Origin: Apilactobacillus ozensis DSM 23829 = JCM 17196
GTDB taxonomy: Bacteria > Bacillota > Bacilli > Lactobacillales > Lactobacillaceae
Assembly: GCF_001435995.1 (NCBI RefSeq)
Contig: NZ_AYYQ01000018.1
Coordinates: 38,900-92,059 of the forward strand
Reading direction: 5' to 3'
DNA: 53,160 bases
Shown here: positions 36,290 through 46,420 of the stretch, one piece after another
Layout of the letters: each line of letters opens with the position of its first letter
Position numbering within the stretch: the stretch's first letter is position 1
Position numbers and translations under genes: made by a program
The notes under the pieces: generated by a model
What the model saw: the letters and a program-made list of their open reading frames with translations, nothing else
The model's database searches: none
What the model was told of the DNA's origin: nothing

Positions 36290-36533
36290 CAAAAAAGCTT
36301 AGATCAAGACAGTAGCATTTAAAAATTGTTCAGGAATAAAATCATTGGCTGTGAGATTTTACGTTTTTACTTGTGAAAGTAACTTGTGAGCTGATATGCT
36401 GAAATTATTAGGTGTATCCGGAAATAATCATCCGTTACTTGATACATGAGTGAAAATGTTTTTATGAACATTTTAATTTAGGTGGTACCGCGAAGTGTTT
36501 CGTCCTATTTAGGGATGAAGCACTTTTTTATTA
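36290..36533 (+). promoter_or_regulatory. T-box leader of valS (specifier GUA, valine)
   Basis: The leader has a stem I closed by CAAG (36305-36308) and CTTG (36383-36386). The probable specifier GTA is at 36379-36381, four bases before GTGAG. The T-box sequence GGTGGTACCGCG is at 36481-36492, followed by a terminator stem with T6. Uncharged tRNA-Val would pair with the specifier and the T-box bulge to favour antitermination. GTA agrees with the downstream gene. Confidence 0.93.
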
Positions 36534-36557
36534 TAAAAAAGTATAGGAGGCTTTATA

Positions 36558-39221
36558 ATGGCTAAAGAAGAAATAGAAATGTCAACTAAGTATGACCATG
36601 AAGATGTTGAAGATGGTCGATACGAAAAATGGCTAGAAGAAGATGTGTTTAAACCTAGTGGGGATAAAAAGGCAAAACCTTATTCAATCGTTTTACCACC
36701 ACCTAATGTTACAGGTAAACTTCATTTAGGCCATGCGTGGGATACAACTTTACAAGATATGATTATCAGACAAAAAAGAATGCAAGGTTTCGATACTGTT
36801 TGGGTTCCAGGAATGGACCATGCGGGAATAGCTACGCAAGCTAAGGTAGAAGCTAAACTACGTGAAGATGGCATTACTAGATACGATTTAGGTCGTGAAA
36901 AATTTGTTGATAAGGTATGGGAATGGAAAGATGACTATGCTGCAACCATTAAAAAACAATGGGGTAAATTAGGCTTATCATTAGACTATAGTCGTGAAAG
37001 ATTTACTTTGGATGATGGTTTATCTGAAGCTGTTCGTAAAGTCTTTGTTGATTTATATAATCAAGGATTAATTTACCGTGGTGAATATATCATTAACTGG
37101 GATCCACAAGCACAAACTGCGCTTTCCGATATTGAAGTTGTTCATAAAGATGATAAGGGTGCTTTTTACCATGTTAAATATCCATTTACTGATGGAACTA
37201 CTTTCAATGGTAAAGACTTTATTGAAATTGCAACAACTAGACCTGAAACTATGTTTGGTGATGTTGCGGTTGCCGTAAATCCTGACGATGAAAGATACAA
37301 AGACATTGTTGGTAAAAAGATTTTAGTGCCACTAGTTAACCGTGAAATTCCTATTATTGCTGACCAATATGTAGATAAGGATTTTGGAACTGGAATGGTT
37401 AAAATAACTCCAGCTCATGATCCTAATGACTTTAAAGTAGGGAATCGTCATAACCTAGAAAGAATTAACACTATGAATGGCGACGCTACTATGAATGCTA
37501 ATGCTGGTAAGTATGAGGGCTTAGATCGCTTTGCAGCTCGAAAAGCAATGGTAGATGACTTACAATCACAAGGTTACATTATTAAAATTGACCCAATTGT
37601 TCACTCAGTAGGTCATTCTGAAAGAACTGGTGTTCAAGTAGAATCCCGTTTATCTACGCAATGGTTCGTTAAAATGAAACCATTAGCAGAACGTTCATTA
37701 GAAAATCAAAAGACTGATGATAAAGTTAACTTCGTACCAGAAAGATTTGAAAACACCTTTACTCAATGGATGGATAATATTCATGACTGGGTTATTTCAA
37801 GACAATTATGGTGGGGCCATCGTATTCCAGCTTGGTACAATAAAAAATCTGGTGAAATGTACGTTGGCATGGAAGCTCCTAAAGATGCTGAAAATTGGGA
37901 ACAAGACCCTGACGTCTTAGATACTTGGTTCTCATCTGCCTTATGGCCATTTTCTACTTTAGGTTGGCCAAATGAGGACTCTGATGATTTTAAACGTTAC
38001 TTCCCAACTAACACTTTAGTTACTGGATATGACATTATTTTCTTCTGGGTTTCTAGAATGATTTTCCAAAGTCTTACATTTACTGGTAAACGTCCATTTA
38101 AACATGTTTTAATCCATGGATTAATGCGTGATGCACAAGGTCGTAAGATGAGTAAATCCTTAGGTAATGGAATTGATCCAATGGATGTTATTGATAAATA
38201 TGGTGTAGATTCACTTCGTTGGTTCTTATCAACTGGAAACACCGCAGGTCAAGATGTTCGATTCAGCTATGATAAGATTGAATCTGCTTGGAACTTTATC
38301 AATAAGATTTGGAATGCTAGTCGTTACGTAATTATGAACTTAGGTGATATGAAAACACCTAAGCTACCAGATAAGAGCGAATGGAATTTAGCTGACCGTT
38401 GGATTTTAAGTAAGTTAAATAAGACCACTAAACAAGTTACTGAACATTTTGATAAATTTAACTTTGGTGAAGCTGGTCGTGCTATGTATGATTTCATCTG
38501 GAATGACTTCTGTGACTGGTACATTGAAATGAGTAAAGAAACTTTGACTGGAGAAGATCAAAAAGCCAAAGACAATACGAGAAATGTATTAGCATACGTT
38601 CTTGATAAAATTTTGAAATTAATGCATCCAATTATGCCATTCGTAACTGAAAAGATTTGGTTATCAATGCCACATGAAGGAAAATCTTTAGTAGTTGCTA
38701 AATATCCTGAAACTAATAGTGAATTTGACGATGACAAATCAGAAAAAGAAATGTCTAACCTTATTGAACTAATTAAGGTGGTAAGAAACATTCGTGCCAA
38801 AGCTAATGCTCCAATGTCTTCTTCAGTTGATATTTTGATTAAAACTGAAAATGAAGAGCTTAAAGCAATGTTTGAAAACAATAAACACTACATTGATCGT
38901 TTCTGTCATCCAAAGGATTTACAAATCGGCTCTGATATAGCAACTCCTAAATTGGCAATGACTGGAATTATTACTGACGCTGAAATTAACATTCCTTTAG
39001 CTGAATTAGTTGATTTAAATGATGAAATTACTAAGATTCAAAAAGATATAGATAACTATACTTTTGAAGTTGAACGTGCTGAAAAGAAACTCTCAAATAA
39101 AAAGTTTGTTAATAATGCACCAGAACAAGTTGTAAATGCAGAAAAAGAAAAACAATTAGATAATCAATCTAAATTAAATGCTGCTAAACAAAGATTAGCT
39201 GATATTAAATCTCAACAATAA
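36558..39221 (+). CDS. valS: Valyl-tRNA synthetase
   Basis: The class I synthetase has the HIGH-type motif LHLGH (55-59), [10 protein letters not shown] with KMSKS at 530-534, an editing domain (about 190-340), the anticodon-binding domain, and a C-terminal coiled coil (about 820-887) that binds tRNA. The 887 residues are normal length. ATG follows AGGAGG. Regulated by the T-box leader immediately upstream. folC follows after a terminator. Confidence 0.97.
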   Translation: MAKEEIEMSTKYDHEDVEDGRYEKWLEEDVFKPSGDKKAKPYSIVLPPPNVTGKLHLGHAWDTTLQDMIIRQKRMQGFDTVWVPGMDHAGIATQAKVEAKLREDGITRYDLGREKFVDKVWEWKDDYAATIKKQWGKLGLSLDYSRERFTLDDGLSEAVRKVFVDLYNQGLIYRGEYIINWDPQAQTALSDIEVVHKDDKGAFYHVKYPFTDGTTFNGKDFIEIATTRPETMFGDVAVAVNPDDERYKDIVGKKILVPLVNREIPIIADQYVDKDFGTGMVKITPAHDPNDFKVGNRHNLERINTMNGDATMNANAGKYEGLDRFAARKAMVDDLQSQGYIIKIDPIVHSVGHSERTGVQVESRLSTQWFVKMKPLAERSLENQKTDDKVNFVPERFENTFTQWMDNIHDWVISRQLWWGHRIPAWYNKKSGEMYVGMEAPKDAENWEQDPDVLDTWFSSALWPFSTLGWPNEDSDDFKRYFPTNTLVTGYDIIFFWVSRMIFQSLTFTGKRPFKHVLIHGLMRDAQGRKMSKSLGNGIDPMDVIDKYGVDSLRWFLSTGNTAGQDVRFSYDKIESAWNFINKIWNASRYVIMNLGDMKTPKLPDKSEWNLADRWILSKLNKTTKQVTEHFDKFNFGEAGRAMYDFIWNDFCDWYIEMSKETLTGEDQKAKDNTRNVLAYVLDKILKLMHPIMPFVTEKIWLSMPHEGKSLVVAKYPETNSEFDDDKSEKEMSNLIELIKVVRNIRAKANAPMSSSVDILIKTENEELKAMFENNKHYIDRFCHPKDLQIGSDIATPKLAMTGIITDAEINIPLAELVDLNDEITKIQKDIDNYTFEVERAEKKLSNKKFVNNAPEQVVNAEKEKQLDNQSKLNAAKQRLADIKSQQ

Positions 39222-39229
39222 TATAAACT

Positions 39230-39265
39230 AAAAAGTACCGAGCATTTTATGTTCGGTACTTTTTT
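39230..39265 (+). terminator. valS terminator
   Basis: AAAAAGTACCGA / TCGGTACTTTTT (39230-39241 with 39253-39264) with additional inner pairing. The folC SD begins just after the T run. Confidence 0.9.
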
Positions 39266-39283
39266 GAAAGGACATCTTTTTTT

Positions 39284-40582
39284 ATGAACTATAACGATGC
39301 AATTAATTATATTCATGGGCGAAAACAATTTAAAAAGCATCCCAATTTAGACACAATTAAGTTACTTTTATCAAAGTTAGATAATCCACAAAATAAAATC
39401 AATGCAATTCACGTTGCTGGTACTAACGGGAAGGGTTCAACAGTTGCATTTTTAAGGAATTTATTTCAAGCTGACGGCTATTCTGTAGGAACTTTTACTT
39501 CGCCTTTTATTATTAAATTTAACGAGCGAATTAGTGTTAATGGAGTTCCAATTACTAACGATGAATTAGTGCAATTAGTTGAAGAAATAAAATCTATTGT
39601 AGATATAATGGATACAGAACTAGGATTAAATGCACCTACAGAATTTGAAATTATTACAGCTATGATGTTTAAATATTTTGCAGACAATCCCGTAGATGTA
39701 GTTATTGTAGAAGTAGGAATTGGTGGAATTTTAGATTCAACCAATGTTTTTACACCTAAGGTTTCAGTTATAACTACAATTGGGTATGATCATATGAAAA
39801 TATTAGGCAATACATTATCTGAAATTGCTGCTCAAAAAGCTGGAATTATTAAGCCAAGAGTTCCAGTCGTAGTAGGTAATCTACCAGATGATGCTTTAAA
39901 TGTTATTAAGAAAACTGCACAACAAAAAAATAGTTCAATTGATGTATTTGCAGAATCATTCACAACTCATAAAAAAACTTCATTAGGGTGGCTTGAAAAG
40001 TTTGATTTCAGTAATGATGATATAAAAATAAAAGACATTAGTATTAAAATGTTAGGTGTATATCAAGTTCACAATGCGGCTTGTGCTTTACAAGCATACT
40101 TGATTTATCAAAATGAATTTAAAAATTCTATAAGTATTAGTAATATTAAGACGGGCCTATTAAAAACTAGTTGGGCTGGTAGGTTTGAAGAGTTAAATAG
40201 TTCTCCTTTAGTAGTGATTGATGGTGCTCATAATGAACCAGCAGTTAAAGAATTAGCAAAGTTAATTGATAATCACTTTTATGATAAAGAAGTTTATATT
40301 ATACTGGCAGTATTAGCTGACAAGCAATATATTAAGATGATTAATACACTTTTAAAAGTTAAGAATATACATCTTGTTTTAACCGAATTTGATGGTGTAG
40401 GAACTAGGAAGGCCGCTGATTTTAAGAAACTAATAACTGAGATAGATAACGATTCAGTCACTTTTATTAATAACTGGAAGGAAGCTATTGCAGAGGTTTC
40501 TACCGAAATGAGTGATGATGATGTTTTAATCATCACTGGTTCTTTATACTTCATTTCAGATGTGAGAAAACTTTTTAAGTAA
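39284..40582 (+). CDS. folC: Folylpolyglutamate synthase / dihydrofolate synthase
   Basis: The Mur-ligase-type ATP enzyme adds glutamate to folates. The 432 residues contain the P-loop GTNGKGST (46-53), TSPFIIKFNERI, and the C-terminal Mur ligase domain with IDGAHNEPA. The valS-folC order is conserved in Bacilli. It begins 19 bases after the valS terminator, so read-through likely drives it; no strong own promoter is visible. No comC or radC lies between it and mreB. Confidence 0.95.
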   Translation: MNYNDAINYIHGRKQFKKHPNLDTIKLLLSKLDNPQNKINAIHVAGTNGKGSTVAFLRNLFQADGYSVGTFTSPFIIKFNERISVNGVPITNDELVQLVEEIKSIVDIMDTELGLNAPTEFEIITAMMFKYFADNPVDVVIVEVGIGGILDSTNVFTPKVSVITTIGYDHMKILGNTLSEIAAQKAGIIKPRVPVVVGNLPDDALNVIKKTAQQKNSSIDVFAESFTTHKKTSLGWLEKFDFSNDDIKIKDISIKMLGVYQVHNAACALQAYLIYQNEFKNSISISNIKTGLLKTSWAGRFEELNSSPLVVIDGAHNEPAVKELAKLIDNHFYDKEVYIILAVLADKQYIKMINTLLKVKNIHLVLTEFDGVGTRKAADFKKLITEIDNDSVTFINNWKEAIAEVSTEMSDDDVLIITGSLYFISDVRKLFK

Positions 40583-40629
40583 ATTTATGATTGATTGTTT
40601 AGTTTTTATTTTTAATAATTATTTTATGA

Positions 40630-40635
40630 TATAAT
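40630..40635 (+). promoter_or_regulatory. mreB promoter -10 (extended TGATATAAT)
   Basis: A perfect TATAAT at 40630-40635 preceded by TGA. The -35 region is only T-rich. About 60 bases upstream of mreB. Confidence 0.6.
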
Positions 40636-40651
40636 TATCACAGTATGAAAA

Positions 40652-40677
40652 ATAATCATTTTTAAAGTAATGATTAT
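40652..40677 (+). repeat. Leader hairpin directly before the mreB SD
   Basis: ATAATCATT (40652-40660) and AATGATTAT (40669-40677) form a perfect 9-bp stem with an 8-base loop, ending 3 bases before GGGATG. It could influence translation initiation; no T run, so not a terminator. Confidence 0.55.
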
Positions 40678-40694
40678 GAAGGGATGAAATAATT

Positions 40695-41699
40695 GTGTTT
40701 GGATTTGGAACTAAAAATATAGGAATTGATTTAGGAACAGCTAACACAAATGTTTACGTTGATGGTAAACAAATCGTGTTAAGAGAGCCCTCTGTTGTTG
40801 CTAAAAATACTAAAACAGGCGAAATTGTTTCAGTAGGTACTGAAGCAAGAGATATGATTGGTCGTACACCAGCTAGTATTGCTGCTATTCGTCCAATGAA
40901 AGACGGAGTAATCGCTGATTATGATACTACGGTTGCAATGTTAAAATATTACATTAATAAAACAATTGGTAAATCTGCTGGTAAACCATACGTTATGGTT
41001 TGTGTACCAAGTGGTATCACTGCTGTTGAAAAAAGGGCAGTTATAGATGCTACCAGAGTAGCAGGTGCTCGTGATGCTTATGTTATTGAAGAACCTTTTG
41101 CAGCAGCAATTGGTGCAGGATTACCAATTATGGATCCAACTGGAAGTATGGTTGTAGATATTGGCGGTGGTACTACCGATGTTGCTACTATTTCTTTAGG
41201 TGGAATTGTTTCTAGTCGCTCAGTTAGAGTAGCTGGTGATAAGTTAAATGATGCTATTTCAACTTACATTAGAAAACACTACAATTTACTAATTGGTGAA
41301 AGAACTGCTGAAAAATTAAAATGGGACATTGGCTCAGCTTCACTAGAAGGTGCTAAGGATATTGAAAGCGTTACTATTCGCGGTAGATATTTACTAACAG
41401 GTTTACCTAAGAGTGTAGAAATTTCAGCCGAAGATGTTGCTCATGCCATTGAAGAGCCTATCCAAGAAATTATTAGTACAGTTAAGGAAACTTTAGAAGA
41501 AACTTCTCCTGAAATTTCAGCTGACGTTATCGATCATGGAATTGTACTTACTGGTGGTGGAGCATTACTTAAGAATTTGCCTCAAGTAATTTCTGATGCT
41601 ACTAAAGTTCCTGTTTCTATCGCTAAAGACCCGCTTGATTGTGTGGCAATTGGAACTGGTGAATCATTGAAGAGTATTGATGTAATGAAGAAAAAATAA
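40695..41699 (+). CDS. mreB: Rod-shape-determining actin homologue MreB
   Basis: The bacterial actin organises lateral wall synthesis at the membrane. The 334 residues show the phosphate-1 motif [23 protein letters not shown] and the adenosine motif [16 protein letters not shown] start at 40695 after GAAGGGATGA. Short amphipathic N-terminus MFGFGTK fits membrane binding. First gene of mreBCD-minCD. Confidence 0.96.
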   Translation: MFGFGTKNIGIDLGTANTNVYVDGKQIVLREPSVVAKNTKTGEIVSVGTEARDMIGRTPASIAAIRPMKDGVIADYDTTVAMLKYYINKTIGKSAGKPYVMVCVPSGITAVEKRAVIDATRVAGARDAYVIEEPFAAAIGAGLPIMDPTGSMVVDIGGGTTDVATISLGGIVSSRSVRVAGDKLNDAISTYIRKHYNLLIGERTAEKLKWDIGSASLEGAKDIESVTIRGRYLLTGLPKSVEISAEDVAHAIEEPIQEIISTVKETLEETSPEISADVIDHGIVLTGGGALLKNLPQVISDATKVPVSIAKDPLDCVAIGTGESLKSIDVMKKK

Positions 41700-41704
41700 T
41701 AAAG

Positions 41705-41727
41705 AGCGGGAAGGATAACTTCCTGCT
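41705..41727 (+). repeat. Hairpin between mreB and mreC
   Basis: AGCGGGAAG / CTTCCTGCT with a 5-base loop and one mismatch, followed by an A/T-rich stretch. It is a weak terminator at most, and may set the mreB:mreC ratio. Confidence 0.55.
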
Positions 41728-41759
41728 TATTTATTATACATATGGAGGAATACTTACTC

Positions 41760-42611
41760 ATGAACAAGTTTTTTTCTAACCGAAAATTAGTTATTGCAGT
41801 AATTTGTATAATATTAAGCTTTGGTTTCATGACTTTTTCCGTGGCAGTGCGTAATAATCGAGCTACGCCACCTTTAATACAACAATTTGGTAACGATATA
41901 GCAGGCTTTGGAACTAGTATTATTGCAGTCCCTGCAAATTTAATTCATAGTGGAGCTAGTAATGTCGGTGAACTATTTGATGCGTACAATGAAAATCAAA
42001 GACTAAAACCACAGGTACAAAAAGTTGCTTCTACGTTAGTTCGAAATCAAACTTTAGAAGCTGAAAATAAGCAATTAAAAAGACAACTTAATGTCGGCAA
42101 AACTTTGACTGATTATAAAATTATTAACTCAGCTGTAATTACTAGGTCACCATCTGCTTGGGAACAACAGATTATTATAAATAAAGGTCAAAGTGCAGGA
42201 ATACAAAAGAATATGGCAGTGTTGGGTGGAAAGGGTTTAATTGGCCGAGTTACCGAGGTTAACAAAACTAATAGTAAAGTTGGCTTGATTACTAACACTG
42301 CTGATTCAGCTGATCGCTTTGCTATTCAGATTACTAATAAAAAGAATCAAGTAGTTAATGGAATTATTACTGGATATAGCCGTCAAAAGAACCTAATTGA
42401 AATGGGTAATATAACTAATAAAATTAAATTACAACCAGGAGACAAGGTTTCTACTAGTGGTTTAGGTGGAGTAACTCCTAAGGGCATGTATGTAGGAACT
42501 GTTGTCAAAAAATCATCTGACGATTACGGATTATCTTCCAAGATATACATTAAACCAGCTGCCGACATGAACAATTTACAAGTTGTAAGTGTAGCAATTA
42601 GGGATAATTAG
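41760..42611 (+). CDS. mreC: Rod-shape-determining protein MreC
   Basis: The single-pass membrane protein bridges MreB and the peptidoglycan synthases. The 283 residues have an N-terminal helix (about 10-27), a coiled coil (about 65-105, QTLEAENKQLKRQL) and two beta-barrel domains with GQSAGIQKNMAVLGGKGLIGRV. ATG 41760 is preceded by GGAGG (41744-41748); the ATG at 41742 lies upstream of this SD. mreD starts 11 bases after its stop. Confidence 0.95.
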   Translation: MNKFFSNRKLVIAVICIILSFGFMTFSVAVRNNRATPPLIQQFGNDIAGFGTSIIAVPANLIHSGASNVGELFDAYNENQRLKPQVQKVASTLVRNQTLEAENKQLKRQLNVGKTLTDYKIINSAVITRSPSAWEQQIIINKGQSAGIQKNMAVLGGKGLIGRVTEVNKTNSKVGLITNTADSADRFAIQITNKKNQVVNGIITGYSRQKNLIEMGNITNKIKLQPGDKVSTSGLGGVTPKGMYVGTVVKKSSDDYGLSSKIYIKPAADMNNLQVVSVAIRDN

Positions 42612-42622
42612 AGGTGAATAAC

Positions 42623-43135
42623 TTGCTGAAAAATAATGCTTTTAAATATGTTTTTCCCATTGGTATGCTTATATCTATTTTCTTAGATGGATCAATTTTT
42701 TCAATATTTGGTGCTAGTTTATCGTTTCATGCAGTTCCTAATTTATCATTTTTATGGATATTTTTAGCGATGTTTTTTATAAACGATGATAGTATACATT
42801 ACGAATGGTGGGCTGTTTTGGCAGGAATAATAGTTGATGCTTTTTATATGGGATTTTTAGGAGTTTATACATTTATTTTTCCCTTAGCTATTTACTTTAG
42901 TAAATGGATATATAAGCATCTTCCGTTAAATGTTGTTAGTGCATTTTTAATTTATTTTATTGATATTACAATGATTTTTTCTCTTGCTTTATTGGCCAAT
43001 CGTTTAGAAAGTTTGACTAATATGTCTTGGAGTTTTTATTTAGTCTATGTTCTAGGACCAACTTTGGCAATCAATTTGGTATTTTTGATAATTTTATATA
43101 TACCTCTGCAATTTTTATTTGACAAGTTAAACTAA
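42623..43135 (+). CDS. mreD: Rod-shape-determining protein MreD
   Basis: The 170-residue integral membrane protein has about five or six helices and the MreD pattern ...PNLSFLWIFLAMF and GIIVDAFYMGFLGVYTFIFPLAIY. TTG 42623 is preferred, 6 bases after GAGGTG; the GTG at 42614 overlaps that SD. Co-transcribed with mreC and minC. Confidence 0.9.
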   Translation: MLKNNAFKYVFPIGMLISIFLDGSIFSIFGASLSFHAVPNLSFLWIFLAMFFINDDSIHYEWWAVLAGIIVDAFYMGFLGVYTFIFPLAIYFSKWIYKHLPLNVVSAFLIYFIDITMIFSLALLANRLESLTNMSWSFYLVYVLGPTLAINLVFLIILYIPLQFLFDKLN

Positions 43136-43162
43136 AATAATATTAAGGAGTTACTTATATCA

Positions 43163-43834
43163 ATGCATTCAGCAGTGTTAAAAGGCAATAAAAATGGTTA
43201 TGAAATAGTTATTAATGATAAGTCTAGCATAAAAGATATACTTCATGAATTAACTATACTTTTAGGTGAATTAAGCCATAATAAGGCTTTAAAATCTGCT
43301 AAGTTGTTTATTAATGTTAATTCAGGTTTACGATTATTATCAACGGATGAAAAGAATAAAATTAGGGATTTAGCCAATAGCTATGAAAATTTGTCAATAG
43401 ACAAGTTTATTTCAAAGACAGTTACAATTGATAAAGCCGAACAGATGATTAAAGATAATACGATAAACACTTTAGATAAAGTTATTCGAAATGGTCAAGA
43501 TGTATTTATCGATGGTGACGTGTTATTTTTTGGTAAAATCCATAATGGTGGTAAACTAGTAGCTTCTGGAAATATCTACTTGATGGGAAACAGTGAAGGG
43601 ATTCTTCAAGCTGGCTTTCCTAATGACGAAAATAAGTTGATTATCGGTAATGTATCTACTTCTCAACAAGTTAGGGTTGGTGAACAATTTGAAGTTATAG
43701 CTGACAATCAGAATGTACCTGAATTGTCCGATACTGTAATTTATGTTAACGACTTACATGTTTTGAGCTATGGTAAAATCAATAATTTGAAGCAAATTAA
43801 TCCAAAATTCTTTAATAAGATAGGGGGAATTTAA
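43163..43834 (+). CDS. minC: Septum site-determining protein MinC
   Basis: The FtsZ-polymerisation inhibitor has 223 residues: an N-terminal domain beginning MHSAVLKGNKNGYEI and a C-terminal beta-helix domain with GQDVFIDGDVLFFGKIHNGG and GNIYLMGN, which binds MinD. The SD AAGGAG is 12 bases from ATG, rather far. minD follows 1 base after the stop. No minE or minJ seen; the positional cue would come from a DivIVA elsewhere. Confidence 0.93.
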   Translation: MHSAVLKGNKNGYEIVINDKSSIKDILHELTILLGELSHNKALKSAKLFINVNSGLRLLSTDEKNKIRDLANSYENLSIDKFISKTVTIDKAEQMIKDNTINTLDKVIRNGQDVFIDGDVLFFGKIHNGGKLVASGNIYLMGNSEGILQAGFPNDENKLIIGNVSTSQQVRVGEQFEVIADNQNVPELSDTVIYVNDLHVLSYGKINNLKQINPKFFNKIGGI

Positions 43835-43835
43835 A

Positions 43836-44645
43836 ATGGGTAAAGCTATCGTGATAACATCTGGAAAAGGTGGAGTAGGTAAGACTACTTCTACTGCTAA
43901 TATAGGAATTGCTTTAGCCTTAATGGGTAAAAGAGTTTGTTTAATAGACTTAGATATAGGTTTAAGAAACTTGGATGTAGTGCTTGGCTTAGAAAATAGA
44001 GTGATGTACGATATCGTTGATGTAGCAGATAAACGTGTGAAATTAGTTCAAGCTTTAGTTAAAGATAAACGTTTTGATGATTTATTATATCTTTTGCCAG
44101 CTGCCCAGAATACTGACAAAAATGCCTTAAATGAAGACCAAGTTAAATCTATCGTTGATGAATTAAAACCAGATTTTGATTATGTCTTTATTGATTGTCC
44201 AGCCGGGATTGAACAAGGATTTATCAATTCAATATCAGGTGCTGATGGTTCTATTATCGTTACCACTCCTGAAATCTCAGCAGTACGTGATGCTGATCGA
44301 GTTATTGGATTATTAGAAAAACACCCATTGGTTGAAGCTCCTAAACTAATTATTAATCGTATTCGTCCAGCAATTATTGAACAGGGAAATGCTATGGATG
44401 TTGATGAAATTACTAGACATTTAGGCATTGATTTGCTTGGCATAGTCTTAGATGATGATGAAGTCATTAGTACTTCTAATCGTGGTAAATCAATCGTGAT
44501 GGATGCTGAAAACAAAACTGCTAAGGGATATCGTAATATTGCGAGAAGACTGGAAGGTGAAACAGTTCCTCTGATGAAAATAGAAAGAGAAACCAAAAGA
44601 GGTTTTTGGTATCGAATATCACATTTATTTGGACACGATAAATAG
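43836..44645 (+). CDS. minD: Septum site-determining ATPase MinD
   Basis: The ParA/MinD-type ATPase recruits MinC to the membrane. The 269 residues contain the deviant Walker A GKGGVGKTT (10-18), DLDIGLRNLD, and a C-terminal amphipathic helix (GFWYRISHLFG) for membrane binding. ATG follows GGGGG with good spacing. Last gene of mreBCD-minCD. Confidence 0.96.
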   Translation: MGKAIVITSGKGGVGKTTSTANIGIALALMGKRVCLIDLDIGLRNLDVVLGLENRVMYDIVDVADKRVKLVQALVKDKRFDDLLYLLPAAQNTDKNALNEDQVKSIVDELKPDFDYVFIDCPAGIEQGFINSISGADGSIIVTTPEISAVRDADRVIGLLEKHPLVEAPKLIINRIRPAIIEQGNAMDVDEITRHLGIDLLGIVLDDDEVISTSNRGKSIVMDAENKTAKGYRNIARRLEGETVPLMKIERETKRGFWYRISHLFGHDK

Positions 44646-44726
44646 CTTGATTTAATTTTTATAATAGTTTATTATTTATTCAAATAATTTAAATACTTTG
44701 AACAGATTTCGCTTTATTGTAAAGTA

Positions 44727-44955
44727 CACAGAGAGCTTATGTTGCTGAGATTTAAGCACTTAAATAAAGGGATTCACGTCTGTGAGTTATGTTTCTGAAC
44801 GTTTTTATTATTAGGAAATGTCGGTTTATTCCGTTATCTTGTGAGTTATTTTATAAAACTTGTAGAGTTTTGCTATGTGAATAGTAAATAAAAACGGGGT
44901 GGAACCGCGACTTTGTCGTCCTCTTAAGCATGTTAGTGCTTAAGAGTTTTTTTAT
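44727..44955 (+). promoter_or_regulatory. T-box unit 1, probable histidine specifier CAC
   Basis: Stem I is closed by CACAGA (44727-44732) and TCTGTG (44779-44784). Aligning with the valS leader, where the specifier sits four bases before GTGAG, puts CAC (44775-44777) in the same register (His). The core GGTGGAACCGCG (44898-44909) and the terminator CTCTTAAGCA/TGCTTAAGAG with T7 (44921-44952) are clear. Other triplets in the loop (ATT, TTC) are less well placed. Confidence 0.82.
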
Positions 44956-44959
44956 TTTA

Positions 44960-45062
44960 ATGAAATAACTCTTTAAGCTGACTTGTGTGAATGAGTTAGA
45001 AAATTAGGTGGAACCACGGTATAACGTCCTTTTAGATTTTTTCTAAAAGGACTTTTTTAGTT
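44960..45062 (+). promoter_or_regulatory. T-box unit 2, antiterminator/terminator only, no stem I
   Basis: A second core AGGTGGAACCACGG (45006-45019) is followed by terminator GTCCTTTTAGA/TCTAAAAGGAC with T6. Only about 50 bases lie between terminator 1 and this core, too few for a stem I with specifier. TGTGAAT and the A-rich stretch before the core resemble unit 1, suggesting partial duplication. Confidence 0.8.
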
Positions 45063-45088
45063 TTTAATAAACAACAGGAGATGATTTT

Positions 45089-45754
45089 ATGGATTATATT
45101 GTAAATATACTACCTTCATTGTTATCGGGAGCTTTAGTGACACTAAAGGTTTTTTTATGGACATTAGTTATTTCTATTCCTTTAGGGATTATTCTTTCTT
45201 TAGGTTTGACTTCCAAATTAACTAATAAAAAAATTTTAAAAATATTTTCTATTAAGCAAGTTATTGAATTTTATATTTGGTTAATGCGTGGAACTCCATT
45301 ATTATTACAATTAATTTTTGTATTTTATGGTTTACCCATTATTGGAATTGTTTTTCAAAGATATGATGCTGCTTTAGTCGCATTTTCATTAAACTATGCG
45401 GCATACTTTGCTGAAATTTTTCGTGGAGGCTTTCAATCCATTCCTAAAACTCAATATGAAAGTGCTTCAATGCTGGGTTTAAATTCTTGGCAAACAACAA
45501 GAAAAGTTATTATTCCCCAAGTTCTTAAAATTGTAATTCCATCTATTGGAAATGAAGTAATTAATTTAGTAAAAGATTCGTCGCTTGTTTATGTAATAGG
45601 AATTGGAGATTTATTACAGGCTGGAAATATTGCAACTGCCCGTGATGTAACGCTATTACCGTTAATTCTAGTTACTATTATTTATTTATTACTAACAGCT
45701 TTTTGTACTATTATTTTAAGAAAGATAGAAAAATACTATAGTTCTTGGCGATAA
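45089..45754 (+). CDS. Amino-acid ABC transporter permease (candidate histidine uptake)
   Basis: The 221-residue HisM/GlnP-type permease has about five membrane helices and the EAA loop ESASMLGLNSWQTTRKVIIPQ that docks the ATPase. ATG follows AGGAGATG. First gene of a three-gene polar amino-acid importer located directly behind the tandem T-box; the putative His specifier suggests histidine as substrate, an inference from regulation and not from the protein. The ATPase gene starts 12 bases after its stop. Confidence 0.88.
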   Translation: MDYIVNILPSLLSGALVTLKVFLWTLVISIPLGIILSLGLTSKLTNKKILKIFSIKQVIEFYIWLMRGTPLLLQLIFVFYGLPIIGIVFQRYDAALVAFSLNYAAYFAEIFRGGFQSIPKTQYESASMLGLNSWQTTRKVIIPQVLKIVIPSIGNEVINLVKDSSLVYVIGIGDLLQAGNIATARDVTLLPLILVTIIYLLLTAFCTIILRKIEKYYSSWR

Positions 45755-45766
45755 GGAGGCATCGAT

Positions 45767-46402
45767 ATGTTTAGAGCATTAAATATTTCAAAAAAGTTTA
45801 ACGAGAAACAAATTATTAGTAACTTTAATTTAGAAGTTCCTGATAATAAAATATTATGTATAGTTGGTCCTTCTGGGGCAGGTAAATCTACTTTATTAAG
45901 ATGCTTAACAGGATTAGAAAGTACTGATAGTGGTGAATTTTATCTAAATGATAAAAAATTTGACCCTACTACTGCAAATAATAAAAAATCTACTATTGGG
46001 TTAGTTTCTCAAGACTTTGGGTTATTTCCAAACTTAACTGTAATGGAAAATATTATTTTAGCTCCACAGTTAGTTCTAAAACTTAGTAAAGAAGAAGCTT
46101 TAGGTAAAGCTCAAAAATTAATTAAAACTTTGAACTTAAGTGGTAAAGAACAATTATATCCATATCAATTATCTGGTGGACAAAAACAAAGGGTGGCAAT
46201 TGTTAGAACTTTGGCAATGAATCCTAAAATAATTTGTTACGATGAACCGACCTCGGCACTAGACCCTAAACTTAGTGAAGAGGTTGGAAAGATATTAAAT
46301 AAACTAAAATCTAATAATATTATGCAAATAGTTGTAACACATGATATGGATTTTGCTAAACAGGTGGCTGATCGAATTATTACGGTCGAGCCTTTATCTT
46401 AG
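45767..46402 (+). CDS. Amino-acid ABC transporter ATP-binding protein
   Basis: The 211-residue ATPase of the polar amino-acid class has Walker A GPSGAGKST (34-42), the signature LSGGQKQR, Walker B IICYDEPTSAL and the switch His in VTHDMDFA. It is somewhat shorter than typical GlnQ (about 240), ending soon after the H-loop. SD AAGGAGG. It energises the permease encoded just upstream. Confidence 0.93.
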   Translation: MFRALNISKKFNEKQIISNFNLEVPDNKILCIVGPSGAGKSTLLRCLTGLESTDSGEFYLNDKKFDPTTANNKKSTIGLVSQDFGLFPNLTVMENIILAPQLVLKLSKEEALGKAQKLIKTLNLSGKEQLYPYQLSGGQKQRVAIVRTLAMNPKIICYDEPTSALDPKLSEEVGKILNKLKSNNIMQIVVTHDMDFAKQVADRIITVEPLS

Positions 46403-46420
46403 AATTTAGGAGGGAAGGAT

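Larger units (their letters stand above)
44646..45088 (+). promoter_or_regulatory. Tandem T-box leader of the amino-acid transporter operon (overview)
   Basis: This 443-base non-coding stretch holds one complete T-box unit and a second shortened one, described separately. The 44646-44720 part is AT-rich and should contain the promoter, but I could not assign -35 and -10 with confidence. Confidence 0.85.

Noticed and set aside
44180-44596. 138-residue open frame antisense to minD
   Set aside because: It lies entirely inside a well-supported gene, has no SD and an unlikely composition; a shadow of minD codon usage.
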